From assembly GCA_902526535.1 (NCBI GenBank), contig CABZLG010000001.1, forward strand, positions 43,764 through 107,763: 64,000 nucleotides of DNA. The letters run 5' to 3'. Shown one piece after another: positions 25,914 through 33,919 of the stretch; within the stretch, counting starts at the first letter, position 1, and every line of letters starts with the position of its first letter. Made by a program: the position numbers and the translations under genes. A model generated the notes under the pieces. That model ran no database searches. It was not told the DNA's origin and saw only the letters and a list, made by a program, of their open reading frames with translations. Origin of the DNA: an uncultured SAR86 cluster bacterium. Lineage in GTDB: Bacteria > Pseudomonadota > Gammaproteobacteria > Magnimaribacterales > TMED112.

Positions 25914-26450
25914 ATGACAAATACAAATTTTCTAGCTTGGGTAGATTTAGAAATGACAGGTTTAGACCCTGAAAAACACCATATCATTGAAATTGGAAGT
26001 CTGATTACTGATGAGAATTTGAATATAGTTGAGGAAGGTCCAAATATTGCAATTTCGCAACAACAAGATGTTCTTGATTTAATGGATGAGTGGAATGTGA
26101 ACCAACATTCTAAAACTGGATTAATTGAGTTAATTAAAAAAAGTGAAGTAAATATAAAAGAAGCAGAACTTAAAACACTTGAATTTTTTAAAAAACATTT
26201 AAAACAACACTCCTCGCCCCTTTGTGGTAGTAGTATTTCTCATGATAGACGTTTCTTAATCAAATATATGCCAAAACTTGCAAACCATTTCCATTACAGA
26301 CATATAGATGTAACTTCTTTTAAAGAGTCACTAAAAAGATGGGATAAAGATTTTATAGAGTATAAGAAAAAAGCATCTCATAGGGCTATGGATGACATAA
26401 GAGAATCTGTAGAAGAGCTAAGGTATTACAAAGAAAAATATATTAAATAA
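25914..26450 (+). CDS. orn: Oligoribonuclease
   Basis: DEDD-family 3'-5' exonuclease that degrades 2-5 nt RNAs and also pGpG, the breakdown product of c-di-GMP. The 178 residues have WVDLEMTGLDPEKHHIIEIGSL at the N-terminus (Asp11, Glu13), CGSSISHDRRFL in the middle and SHRAMDDIRESVEELRYY at the end (His, Asp of ExoIII). Length matches the family. It is a single gene and overlaps the convergent phoD by 8 bases. It could finish c-di-GMP turnover started by the EAL protein encoded at 58 kb. Confidence 0.96.
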   Translation: MTNTNFLAWVDLEMTGLDPEKHHIIEIGSLITDENLNIVEEGPNIAISQQQDVLDLMDEWNVNQHSKTGLIELIKKSEVNIKEAELKTLEFFKKHLKQHSSPLCGSSISHDRRFLIKYMPKLANHFHYRHIDVTSFKESLKRWDKDFIEYKKKASHRAMDDIRESVEELRYYKEKYIK

Positions 26451-28032
26451 TTTTCTTCTTGTGATTTAGTTCAAATGTTTTTAGAACAAATCTTTCATAA
26501 GTTTTATTTTTAACAGTATCAACACCTACAAATGAGACTTGCCCGGAGTATTGGTTTAGCTTAAGTGTTAAGTAACCTCTATTTCTTAAATTTGTCCAAA
26601 CTAAATCTTTATTAATTTTTGTTACAGCTTTTTCAAGTGGTCTGACATCAAGTCCTCGGAATTCCTCGGATCCACCTGGCGCAGAAACTGATGGTGTGCC
26701 AAACTCAACTCCCTTAAATGTTCCAGAATTATCAGAAATATTTCCAGCCCAACAATTATGAGTATCACCTGCTAGAAAAATATTGTTTGATGAAGTATTT
26801 ATAGAATTTAAAAATCTTTCTCTATCTGCTGGATAGCCGTCCCATGCGTCTGTGTTATAAGGCAAATTTAAATTATTAATATATTTCAGAAATGTTGCTT
26901 GTGTTGAGAGATTATCAAGCATTTCAGATGGAAGAGGTGGTAATACAACTTTAGAAATTAAAACTTGTTGACCAAAAACATTCCAAAAAAATTTCTTCTT
27001 AGTTTCTTTAGCTATAAACCCTAGTTGTTCTCTACCTATAAGACTACGCTTTTCATTGTTAAGATCATTTAGAAACTTATTTTTATCAAATTTCCCATCA
27101 TTAATGTAGCTTGCATAACTAACTTGTTTATCTCTATTACTTAGTCTTGTATCGAGAATGATTAAATTTATCAAGTTGCCAATCTCAAAATTTCTCCAAC
27201 CTCTTTCTTTTGAATATTTTTCTCTGATAGGCATCCATTCATAATATGCTTTTAACGCTGTTCTTTTTCTTAAATCAAATTTACCTTCAATTTTTTGATG
27301 ATTTTCTGCACCATATTTCCATGCATCATTCGTTACTTCGTGATCATCCCAGATGGGAACCATAGGACGTGATTGATGTAATTTTTGAAGATTTTTGTCA
27401 GTTTTATACTGTGCGTGTCTGAGTCTATAGTCATGAAGAGTAAGAATTTCTTTTTCAGGGATTGGGATTCGCCCTAATTTATCTGCATCTTGTGTAGCAT
27501 AACCACCATTTTCATATTCGTAAATGTAATCCCCAAGATGTATGTTGAGATCAATGCTTTTATCTTCTGCTGCATCTTTATAAACATTAAAAAAACCTGC
27601 AGGGTGATTAGAGCAGCTAAAAATCGCAAGCTTATATTCTTTAACGTTTCCTTTTGGAAGTGTTGATGTTATACCAATTGGTGAATACGTATCAGTACAA
27701 ATAAAGCGAAAGTAAAACTTAGTTCCTGGAGGAAATTTAGCAAGATTTACATCAGCTTTGACTGTAAAATCTTTCTTTCTGTTTGTATGAAGAGTTCCAG
27801 TTGATGAGATTTTTGAAAAATCTTTATTTTTTGATATCTGGTAAATTACTTTTTGTGACGAATCAAAGTTTTCTGGTGTAACTCTAGTCCAAATAATTAC
27901 CTTGCTATTTGTTGGATCACCACTTGCTACACCATGTAAAAATTTTACTTTGTTAATCTTTTTTTGAACAGCAGCTAGTGCTGGCATAAAGAATAAAAGA
28001 GATAATGATTTAAGAAATGATCGTCTATTCAT
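26443..28032 (-). CDS. phoD: Alkaline phosphatase PhoD, Tat-exported
   Basis: Periplasmic Ca/Fe-type phosphodiesterase/phosphomonoesterase releasing phosphate from organic esters. The 529 residues start with a textbook twin-arginine signal (NRRSFLKSLSLLFFMPALA). The PhoD N-domain (HGVASGDPTNSKVIIWTRVTP) and metallophosphatase residues follow: FSCSNHPAGF, HLGDYIYEYENGGYA, PIWDDHEVTNDAW and LAGDTHNCWAG. It is encoded 3 kb from tatABC and in the same window as a PiT phosphate permease, which suggests phosphate scavenging. No Pho box was recognised upstream. Confidence 0.95.
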   Translation of the reverse strand: MNRRSFLKSLSLLFFMPALAAVQKKINKVKFLHGVASGDPTNSKVIIWTRVTPENFDSSQKVIYQISKNKDFSKISSTGTLHTNRKKDFTVKADVNLAKFPPGTKFYFRFICTDTYSPIGITSTLPKGNVKEYKLAIFSCSNHPAGFFNVYKDAAEDKSIDLNIHLGDYIYEYENGGYATQDADKLGRIPIPEKEILTLHDYRLRHAQYKTDKNLQKLHQSRPMVPIWDDHEVTNDAWKYGAENHQKIEGKFDLRKRTALKAYYEWMPIREKYSKERGWRNFEIGNLINLIILDTRLSNRDKQVSYASYINDGKFDKNKFLNDLNNEKRSLIGREQLGFIAKETKKKFFWNVFGQQVLISKVVLPPLPSEMLDNLSTQATFLKYINNLNLPYNTDAWDGYPADRERFLNSINTSSNNIFLAGDTHNCWAGNISDNSGTFKGVEFGTPSVSAPGGSEEFRGLDVRPLEKAVTKINKDLVWTNLRNRGYLTLKLNQYSGQVSFVGVDTVKNKTYERFVLKTFELNHKKKII

Positions 28033-28043
28033 AATATAAATTT

Positions 28044-28367
28044 TTATTTTGTCTTATCAGGCACTATATTCATAGGGAATTGAGCTAGATTCTTTGAATC
28101 AGCTTTAGAAATTTTTGACTTACCGATTTCGTTAACAACATCAATTCTGACAATTGAGTTTATAGGTAAAAGAGTTTTTTGCACATCTGAAAATTCAGCT
28201 TTTAATTTTTCTTCAGACGTGTCTACAACTAAATTATTTTTTGTATCAAAAATATAGCCCTCAATTTCAAGAAAAGCGTAAAAATCACTTTGGTATATAT
28301 TTTTTGCGTAAATTTCGTATACTTCTCCAACTTGAAAAAATTTAATTTTGTAAATTTTTTGTTTCAC
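28044..28367 (-). CDS. DUF1820 family protein
   Basis: A 107-residue cytoplasmic protein of the uncharacterised DUF1820 family. Family features are IYKIKFFQVGEVYEIYAK at the start, YQSDFYAFLEIEGYIF, and the VVDTSEEKLKAEF block followed by PINSIVRIDVV. It starts with GTG at 28367, only 12 bases from the divergent miaB ATG. Members are found near miaB in other gammaproteobacteria (Pseudomonas has the same neighbourhood). The function is unknown. It lies 11 bases upstream of phoD on the same strand, so the two may be co-transcribed. Confidence 0.85.
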   Translation of the reverse strand: MKQKIYKIKFFQVGEVYEIYAKNIYQSDFYAFLEIEGYIFDTKNNLVVDTSEEKLKAEFSDVQKTLLPINSIVRIDVVNEIGKSKISKADSKNLAQFPMNIVPDKTK

Positions 28368-28373
28368 TATAAT
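28368..28373 (+). promoter_or_regulatory. TATAAT -10 of miaB, predicting a leaderless mRNA
   Basis: A perfect TATAAT ends 6 bases before the miaB ATG (28380), so transcription should start at or beside the A of the start codon. For the divergent DUF1820 gene (GTG at 28367) a minus-strand TATAAT is found at 28396-28391, inside the miaB coding sequence. Confidence 0.6.
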
Positions 28374-28379
28374 AAGAAT

Positions 28380-29705
28380 ATGCCAAAAAAATTATACATC
28401 AAAACACATGGCTGTCAGATGAATGAGTACGATTCAGAAAAGATGGCAAAGATACTAAAACAAGAAGCAAATTTTGAGATCACAAATTCAGAACATGAGG
28501 CAGATCTTATCGTTTTGAATACTTGCTCTATTCGTGAGAAAGCTCAAGAAAGAGTATTTCATCAGATTGGTAGATGGAGAAAGATTAAAAATAAAAAGCC
28601 AGGTCTCAAAATAGCAGTTGGTGGATGTGTTGCATCACAAGAGGGCGATAAAATTATAAAAAGAGCACCAGAGGTTGATATTGTTTTTGGCCCACAATCA
28701 CTCCATCGTTTACCGGAGCTTTACAAAAAGAAAGAAAAAGCAAAAAAAGCTCAAATTGACATATCTTTTCCAAAATTAGAAAAATTTTCTCATATGCCTG
28801 CTCCAGATAAAGGAGAACCATCATCCTTTGTTTCAATAATGGAAGGGTGTAATAAATATTGCTCCTTTTGTGTGGTGCCGATGACAAGAGGCCATGAAGT
28901 ATCAAGAACTGTTGAGGATATTCTTAGTGAGGTGAAGCTCTTATCTAAAAAGGGAACAGCTGAAATTCATTATTTAGGACAAAACGTTAATAACTTTAAA
29001 GGAACATATAGAGGTCAAGTTTCTTCACTTGCAAATCTTATTGAGTTAACTGGAAAAATCGATGGCATAAAAAGAATTCGATTTACTACGAGTCATCCAC
29101 ACGAATTTAAAGATGATCTTGTTGAGGCTTATGCAAATGTTCCTCAATTGGTAAGCCATGTACATCTTCCAATTCAAAGTGGCTCTGATCGTATACTCAA
29201 ACTTATGAGAAGAAGATACGACACAAATAAGTACTTAAAATTAGTTGAAAAAATTAAAAAAATAAGACCTGAAATACGTTTCTCATCAGATTTTATTGTT
29301 GGTTTTCCTGGTGAAACTGAAGAAGATTTTTTGGCCACTATGAATATAGTTAAAAAAATAAAATTTGATACTTCATACAGCTTTATATACAGTCAAAGAC
29401 CAAATACGCCTGCATCTCAAATGGAAGATAATGTGCCAGATAAAGTCAAAAAAGACAGGCTAGATTTATTACAAGAAAGATTAAATCATATATCTTTTGG
29501 TTATAGTAGAAAGCTAGTAGGTACAAAGCAGAATTGCCTAGTTATGGGAGTATCCAAAAAAGATCCTGGCCAGCTTCAAGCAAGAACAATCTGTGATAGA
29601 GTGGTAAATTTTCAGTCAGATGACTATGATTTAATCGGGCAATTGGTTAATATTCAGGTTAATGAAGCATTGCCTAACTCACTTAGAGGCGTAATAAATA
29701 ATTAA
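28380..29705 (+). CDS. miaB: tRNA-2-methylthio-N6-dimethylallyladenosine synthase MiaB
   Basis: Radical-SAM methylthiotransferase modifying A37 of tRNAs. The 441 residues have the N-terminal MTTase domain (KKLYIKTHGCQMNEYDS, NTCSIREKAQERVF, GGCVASQEG, three cluster cysteines), the radical-SAM CxxxCxxC in EGCNKYCSFCVVP (about 155-167) and a C-terminal TRAM domain. An in-frame start at 28290 exists but would run back through the DUF1820 gene. The ATG at 28380 gives the family N-terminus. It heads the miaB-phoH-ybeY-corC-lnt-ldt operon. Confidence 0.97.
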   Translation: MPKKLYIKTHGCQMNEYDSEKMAKILKQEANFEITNSEHEADLIVLNTCSIREKAQERVFHQIGRWRKIKNKKPGLKIAVGGCVASQEGDKIIKRAPEVDIVFGPQSLHRLPELYKKKEKAKKAQIDISFPKLEKFSHMPAPDKGEPSSFVSIMEGCNKYCSFCVVPMTRGHEVSRTVEDILSEVKLLSKKGTAEIHYLGQNVNNFKGTYRGQVSSLANLIELTGKIDGIKRIRFTTSHPHEFKDDLVEAYANVPQLVSHVHLPIQSGSDRILKLMRRRYDTNKYLKLVEKIKKIRPEIRFSSDFIVGFPGETEEDFLATMNIVKKIKFDTSYSFIYSQRPNTPASQMEDNVPDKVKKDRLDLLQERLNHISFGYSRKLVGTKQNCLVMGVSKKDPGQLQARTICDRVVNFQSDDYDLIGQLVNIQVNEALPNSLRGVINN

Positions 29706-29709
29706 ATAC

Positions 29710-30657
29710 TTGTATAGTCAACAACTAAATTTTTCAAACCTAAGTCCAGATAGATTAATTCTACTTTGCGGAGAATTTAATAAAAATTTAAAACAAATTG
29801 AAAAAGCCCTTCGTATTAAAGTTCTTCAAAACGGGACAGAATTTGAATTAAAAGGAAAAAAAGAAGATGTTGGTATAGGAGTCTCTGCATTATTTAGTCT
29901 GAAAGAAAAATTGGAAACCAATTCAATAATAACCCCAGATGTTGTTCATCTAAGTTTACATTCAGCAAAATTTGAAGATAAAGAAAACGAAGAATCAAAC
30001 TCGTCAAAGATTAAAACTCCTCGCACACTTGTGTCTCCTAGAGGAAAAAATCAAATTGCATATCTGGATAATATTAAAAAAAGTGATTTAACTTTTGGAA
30101 TAGGGCCATCAGGTACGGGAAAAACTTTTTTAGCAGTTGCATGTGCGGTGGACGATTTAATAAACGAGAAAATAAGAAAAATTGTTTTAGTCAGGCCAGC
30201 TGTCGAGGCCGGAGAGAAGCTCGGTTTTCTACCAGGAGATTTGTCCTCAAAAATTGATCCATATCTTAGACCTTTATACGATGCTTTGCATGATATGTTA
30301 GGAGCAGAAAGAGTAACTAGGTTAGTTGAAAGAGATGTAATAGAAATTGCTCCTCTTGCTTATATGAGAGGCAGAACATTGAGAGAAGCTTTCATAATTA
30401 TGGATGAGGGCCAGAACACAACGATTGAGCAGATGAAGATGTTTCTTACAAGGTTAGGTTTTGGATCTAAAGCTGTTGTAAATGGAGATTTAAGTCAAAT
30501 TGATTTACCTAAAAATATTACATCTGGTCTCAAACACTCTATAGAAGTTCTTAAGAATGTTGATTCGATAAAATTTACAAAATTTGGTGCAAGAGACGTT
30601 GTAAGACATTCCTTAGTTCAAGAAATTGTTCAAGCATATGATAATTTCGAAGAATAA
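29710..30657 (+). CDS. ybeZ: PhoH-like ATPase (YbeZ)
   Basis: Cytoplasmic P-loop ATPase linked to RNA metabolism and partner of the YbeY endonuclease. The 315 residues show Walker A GIGPSGTGKTFLAVA (about 131-145), RPAVEAGEKLGFLPGDLS, Walker B-like AFIIMDEGQNTT and VVNGDLSQIDLP. The start is TTG at 29710, four bases after the miaB stop; the N-terminus then aligns with E. coli YbeZ. It overlaps ybeY, matching the functional pairing. Confidence 0.94.
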   Translation: MYSQQLNFSNLSPDRLILLCGEFNKNLKQIEKALRIKVLQNGTEFELKGKKEDVGIGVSALFSLKEKLETNSIITPDVVHLSLHSAKFEDKENEESNSSKIKTPRTLVSPRGKNQIAYLDNIKKSDLTFGIGPSGTGKTFLAVACAVDDLINEKIRKIVLVRPAVEAGEKLGFLPGDLSSKIDPYLRPLYDALHDMLGAERVTRLVERDVIEIAPLAYMRGRTLREAFIIMDEGQNTTIEQMKMFLTRLGFGSKAVVNGDLSQIDLPKNITSGLKHSIEVLKNVDSIKFTKFGARDVVRHSLVQEIVQAYDNFEE

Positions 30658-31102
30658 TTTTAAATTTGAAATATTCAATTTACCGACAAAATTGAATAAT
30701 AATAAGAAAGCTATTACCGAAGCACTTGATCTATTCATTACATTTTTTGATATAAATAGATTAAATGTTGAAGTTAGTTTTTGCTCTCAAGAGGATATTC
30801 AAAAAATTAACTATAAATTTAGAAAAATAAATAAACCTACAAATGTTCTCTCTTTTCCAAGTGAGAAGCTAGATCAGCTAGATATGAATTGTGAGGGAGA
30901 AATACTTATTTGTAATGATTTATTATTAGAGGAATCACTTGCCCAAAATAAAAATCATTTAGATCATTTTTTACATCTACTAATACACTCTCTTCTACAT
31001 TTAAATGGTTATGGGCATGATAATGAAAATGATGCTATATTAATGGAAGAAAAAGAAATTAAGTTTTTGTCACAAATTGGAATATCTGATCCTTATAAAT
31101 AA
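30638..31102 (+). CDS. ybeY: Endoribonuclease YbeY
   Basis: Metal-dependent RNase for 16S rRNA 3' maturation and ribosome quality control. The 154 residues carry the H-x3-H-x5-H zinc site in HLLIHSLLHLNGYGHD (about 113-128) and the family INKPTNVLSFPSE stretch. The ATG at 30638 lies 20 bases inside ybeZ; a TTG at 30626 is a less likely alternative. The stop shares its last base with the corC ATG. Confidence 0.93.
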   Translation: MIISKNNFKFEIFNLPTKLNNNKKAITEALDLFITFFDINRLNVEVSFCSQEDIQKINYKFRKINKPTNVLSFPSEKLDQLDMNCEGEILICNDLLLEESLAQNKNHLDHFLHLLIHSLLHLNGYGHDNENDAILMEEKEIKFLSQIGISDPYK

Positions 31103-31899
31103 TGTCTGAAGAGCCCTCGCAGAGAAGATTTTTATCTTTTTTTTCAAATCTGTTTTCTAAAGAAAAAACTAATTCTAATAAAACAATAGAAACACCAGAC
31201 GATGAACAGATTGAAGAACTTATACAAAATGTACTTAAAATTAAAGATGCTATAGTCAGAGAAATTATGATTCCAAAAGTAAATATTTCTTATATAAATG
31301 AAAATAGCAACATGCAGGAAGTTTACAAAACTATTCAAGATACAAGACATTCAAGATACCCTGTTTTTGATAGCTCATCAGAAAAAGCTGTTGGGGTACT
31401 TCACGTAAAAGATTTAATTGATGAAGAAATAAGTGATAAAAAATTTCGAATTAAAGACTTATTAAGAGAGGTCAAATATGTTCCAGAGACACAATCAGTT
31501 ACATCTCTTCTTGAGGACTTCAAAAAAGATAGAGCTCATCTGGCTATGGTTTTAGATGAATATGGAATGTTGGCAGGACTAATTACTATTGAGGATATTC
31601 TTGAAGAAATTGTTGGTGAAATTGAAGATGAGTTTTATGAAGAAAAAACAGATGAGATTATTAAAATTAACCAAAATGAGTTTATAGTTTCTGCAACTTT
31701 GGATATAGAAAAATTTGAAGAATTTTTTGAAATTAACCTGAGTTCTGAAGAGGTAGAATCTATTGGAGGCTTTGCCTTGAGGAAATTTGGGCATCTTCCA
31801 AAAGTAGGTGAAACTTTTGAAGACTATGATCTTAGATTTACTGTTACATCTGCGGATCAAAGAAAAATAAAAAAAATAACAGTTCGAAAAATTGATTAA
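31102..31899 (+). CDS. corC: CBS-domain protein CorC/YbeX
   Basis: A 265-residue cytoplasmic protein associated with Mg/Co efflux and with ribosome biogenesis phenotypes in E. coli. Two CBS motifs cover about residues 55-185 (IMIPKVNISYI, VFDSSSEKAVGVLHVKDLI, AMVLDEYGMLAGLITIEDILEEIVGEIEDE). A C-terminal CorC_HlyC domain follows (VESIGGFALRKFGHLPKVGE). No membrane domain, as in E. coli CorC. It overlaps lnt by 8 bases. Confidence 0.94.
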   Translation: MSEEPSQRRFLSFFSNLFSKEKTNSNKTIETPDDEQIEELIQNVLKIKDAIVREIMIPKVNISYINENSNMQEVYKTIQDTRHSRYPVFDSSSEKAVGVLHVKDLIDEEISDKKFRIKDLLREVKYVPETQSVTSLLEDFKKDRAHLAMVLDEYGMLAGLITIEDILEEIVGEIEDEFYEEKTDEIIKINQNEFIVSATLDIEKFEEFFEINLSSEEVESIGGFALRKFGHLPKVGETFEDYDLRFTVTSADQRKIKKITVRKID

Positions 31900-33148
31900 A
31901 GCATTTTTTCGAGGTTTTGTAATTGGTTTAATATTTTGGTCTCTTTCAATAAATTGGATCTTTGATGCAATAAATTTTTATGGTGCAGGATATTTTTTAA
32001 GTTTTTTTATTACCACCCTTTTAATTCTTTACTTATCTTTTTATTTTGGCTTTTTTACTCTTTCAGTAAGATTTTTTGAAGGGAATAAATTTTTTGTGCT
32101 ACTGGTACCATCTTTAATTTTCATTCTGGAATGGATTCGTTCATGGATGATATCAGGATTTCCATGGTTAAATATTGGGATTTTTTCAGTTCCTATTAAT
32201 TTCACAGGATATCTTCCTTTAATAGGTGTATCTGGAACATCATTTATTTTTGGCTTAATAATTGTCTTAGCCCTAAAGATCAGTGCTTTAAGAATTGGAA
32301 CTATATTTTTGTTATTACTAGTTGGTTTTTTAAGTCCAAATAAGAATTTATTTCTTGATGAAAGTTCTAAACGATTAAAAATTGCAGTTGTTCAACCAGT
32401 AGAAAATAACTACAAAATTTTAAACAACCTAACTTTGCAGGCAAAAAAAGATGGAGCTGAGGTAATAATATGGCCTGAGGCCGTAAGTAGCTATCAAAAT
32501 TTTCAAGTAAGAACGGAATTTGCGGATGTTGATATTATTGGTGGTTTCTTTGTTCAACAGGATGAAAGTATTTTTACCTCAATCGTAAATACTTCAACGG
32601 ATGATAGATATGATAAAAGAAACTTAGTACCTTTTGGAGAATTTCAGCCTTTCAATAATTTACTAAAAAACTTCAGTGAATTTTTTAATATCCCTAACTC
32701 ATCACTAACAAGAGGAGAAAAATCTCAAAAAAAGGTTTTTGTTCAACAAGTTCCCTTCTCTGGTTTAATTTGTTGGGAATTATCTTTCAATGATACTTTT
32801 GTTGATAGAACTCGGAATTCAGCATTTATCATTCATATAAGTAATGACAGCTGGTATGGAAAAAATATGCCAGCACAACATCTACTTCATGCAAAAGCAC
32901 GTGCAATTGAGTCTCAAAAATGGGTTGTTAGATCTACTACAGATGGTATTTCAGAGATTATTTCACCTTTTAATCAGAGAAAATTATCAAAAAACATTCC
33001 AAAAGGTATCAGGGGTTTTAAAACAGAAACTATCTCTACTAATATGAAAAATACAACATATCTAATTTTTGGAGATTATCCATTACTCATCTTCTCATTT
33101 ATTATTATCCTATTAGCTTTAATTGATAAAAAAAGAAATGAAAAATAA
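31892..33148 (+). CDS. lnt: Apolipoprotein N-acyltransferase, short form
   Basis: Inner-membrane enzyme adding the third acyl chain to lipoproteins. At 418 residues it is about 90 shorter than E. coli Lnt. It begins directly with FVIGLIFWSLSINWIFDAI, which matches a segment preceded by extra helices in E. coli, so the first membrane segment(s) appear to be missing. The nitrilase-like domain keeps the triad: Glu in IWPEAVSS, Lys in YDKRNLVPFGEF, and Cys in GLICWELSF. The start is TTG at 31892. The 3' end overlaps the transpeptidase gene by 11 bases. Confidence 0.93.
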   Translation: MIKAFFRGFVIGLIFWSLSINWIFDAINFYGAGYFLSFFITTLLILYLSFYFGFFTLSVRFFEGNKFFVLLVPSLIFILEWIRSWMISGFPWLNIGIFSVPINFTGYLPLIGVSGTSFIFGLIIVLALKISALRIGTIFLLLLVGFLSPNKNLFLDESSKRLKIAVVQPVENNYKILNNLTLQAKKDGAEVIIWPEAVSSYQNFQVRTEFADVDIIGGFFVQQDESIFTSIVNTSTDDRYDKRNLVPFGEFQPFNNLLKNFSEFFNIPNSSLTRGEKSQKKVFVQQVPFSGLICWELSFNDTFVDRTRNSAFIIHISNDSWYGKNMPAQHLLHAKARAIESQKWVVRSTTDGISEIISPFNQRKLSKNIPKGIRGFKTETISTNMKNTTYLIFGDYPLLIFSFIIILLALIDKKRNEK

Positions 33149-33668
33149 TATCTTGGTTTTATTAATCATGTCCTTCCTGATGAAATCAACAGAGATTGAA
33201 ATTTCTATTACCGAGCAAAAATTATTTTTGCTTAATAACAAATCCGTTGTAAAAACCTATTTAATATCTTCTTCAAAGTACGGAGAAGGATCAAAAGTTA
33301 ACTCGTTTAAAACACCACTTGGGAAACATATTATCAAAAGAAAAATTGGAAAGGACATTCCATTAGGGGCAAGATTTATTGGAAGGAGCTTTTCAGGTGA
33401 AATTTATCCTATATATGATTCTGATCCAGTACTTGTGGAAGATGATGTGGTTCAGTCAAGGATTCTTTGGCTTGATGGATTAGAGGATGGGATCAACAAA
33501 GGTGAGGGTGTAGATTCTTATAGCAGGTATATTTACATACATGGAACACCAGAGGAATGGCTATTAGGAGTAAAAGCTTCAAAAGGCTGCATAAGAATGT
33601 CAAATGAAGATGTTATTGAGTTATTTAACCTTGTAGAGGAGGGAATACCAGTAACAATTAATAAATAG
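33138..33668 (+). CDS. L,D-transpeptidase (YkuD domain)
   Basis: Exported cross-linking or lipoprotein-attaching enzyme of 176 residues. The signal-like N-terminus is NNILVLLIMSFLMKS. The YkuD catalytic motif is present: IYIHGTPEEWLLG, then KASKGCIRMSNEDVIEL with the nucleophile Cys near residue 150. The family-typical KTPLGKHIIKRKIG precedes it. ATG at 33138 is preferred over TTG at 33123. It ends the miaB operon. It may make 3-3 peptidoglycan links or tether a lipoprotein; the sequence cannot tell. Confidence 0.9.
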   Translation: MKNNILVLLIMSFLMKSTEIEISITEQKLFLLNNKSVVKTYLISSSKYGEGSKVNSFKTPLGKHIIKRKIGKDIPLGARFIGRSFSGEIYPIYDSDPVLVEDDVVQSRILWLDGLEDGINKGEGVDSYSRYIYIHGTPEEWLLGVKASKGCIRMSNEDVIELFNLVEEGIPVTINK

Positions 33669-33710
33669 CTATTATTTTATAAAATAAGCATCATTTATTT
33701 ATAATAAATA

Positions 33711-33738
33711 TTGATATTACATAATAAATATGTATTAT
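33711..33738 (+). promoter_or_regulatory. Promoter candidate for the structured RNA at 33745
   Basis: TTGATA at 33711-33716, a 16-base spacer, and TATTAT at 33733-33738, with a TG just before it. The predicted start is about 33744-33747, directly before the first hairpin. It is one of the few places in the window where both boxes of a sigma-70 promoter are visible. Confidence 0.55.
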
Positions 33739-33744
33739 ATTACT

Positions 33745-33806
33745 TAAGTCAGTCTCTCCTCTCCCCCAAAGACTGACAACTCGGGGCTTCGGCCCCAAAC
33801 TTTTTT
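33745..33806 (+). ncRNA. Candidate small RNA or structured leader with C-rich loop and terminator-like end
   Basis: Two hairpins in about 60 bases, unusually GC-rich for this window. Hairpin 1: GTCAGTCT (33748-33755) pairs perfectly with AGACTGAC (33770-33777) around a 14-base loop CTCCTCTCCCCCAA. The loop is complementary to purine-rich Shine-Dalgarno sequences. Hairpin 2: GGGGC (33783-33787), TTCG, GCCCC (33792-33796), followed by AAAC and six T (33801-33806). The U-run is four bases from the stem, so it is a non-ideal terminator. A promoter candidate precedes it. The ATG of a tiny membrane-peptide gene begins 5 bases after the T-run, so this may be an independent sRNA, an attenuated leader, or both. 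No known family is recognised. Confidence 0.6.
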
Positions 33807-33810
33807 GAGA

Positions 33811-33918
33811 ATGAAAGATTACTTCTACAACTTATTCACTTTTTGTAAAGATTACCCGGTCTGGACTGCAGCTTTTTTTTCAATTGGTTATTTAATCGGA
33901 GAGATTTACTTAGTCTAA
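33811..33918 (+). CDS. Tiny membrane protein 1 (35 residues), unknown
   Basis: ATG at 33811, TAA at 33916-33918. The peptide begins MKDYFYNLFTFCKDYPVW and continues with one hydrophobic helix (TAAFFSIGYLIGEIYLV). A GAG lies 1-3 bases from the ATG, so there is no convincing ribosome binding site. It starts 5 bases after the T-run of the preceding RNA hairpin. A second tiny membrane-peptide gene follows after a single base. Small size, single helix, a tandem partner and a structured leader recall type I toxin peptides or small respiratory/transport subunits, but no family is recognised and a chance frame cannot be excluded. Confidence 0.5.
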   Translation: MKDYFYNLFTFCKDYPVWTAAFFSIGYLIGEIYLV

Positions 33919-33919
33919 G

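Noticed and set aside
28290-28379. Thirty-codon N-terminal extension of MiaB
   Set aside because: It is antisense to the DUF1820 gene, lies upstream of the -10 box, and has no similarity to MiaB proteins.
33672-33687. TTATTTTATAAAATAA palindrome after the L,D-transpeptidase gene as a terminator
   Set aside because: It is composed only of A and T, too weak for an intrinsic terminator, and expected by chance at this base composition.
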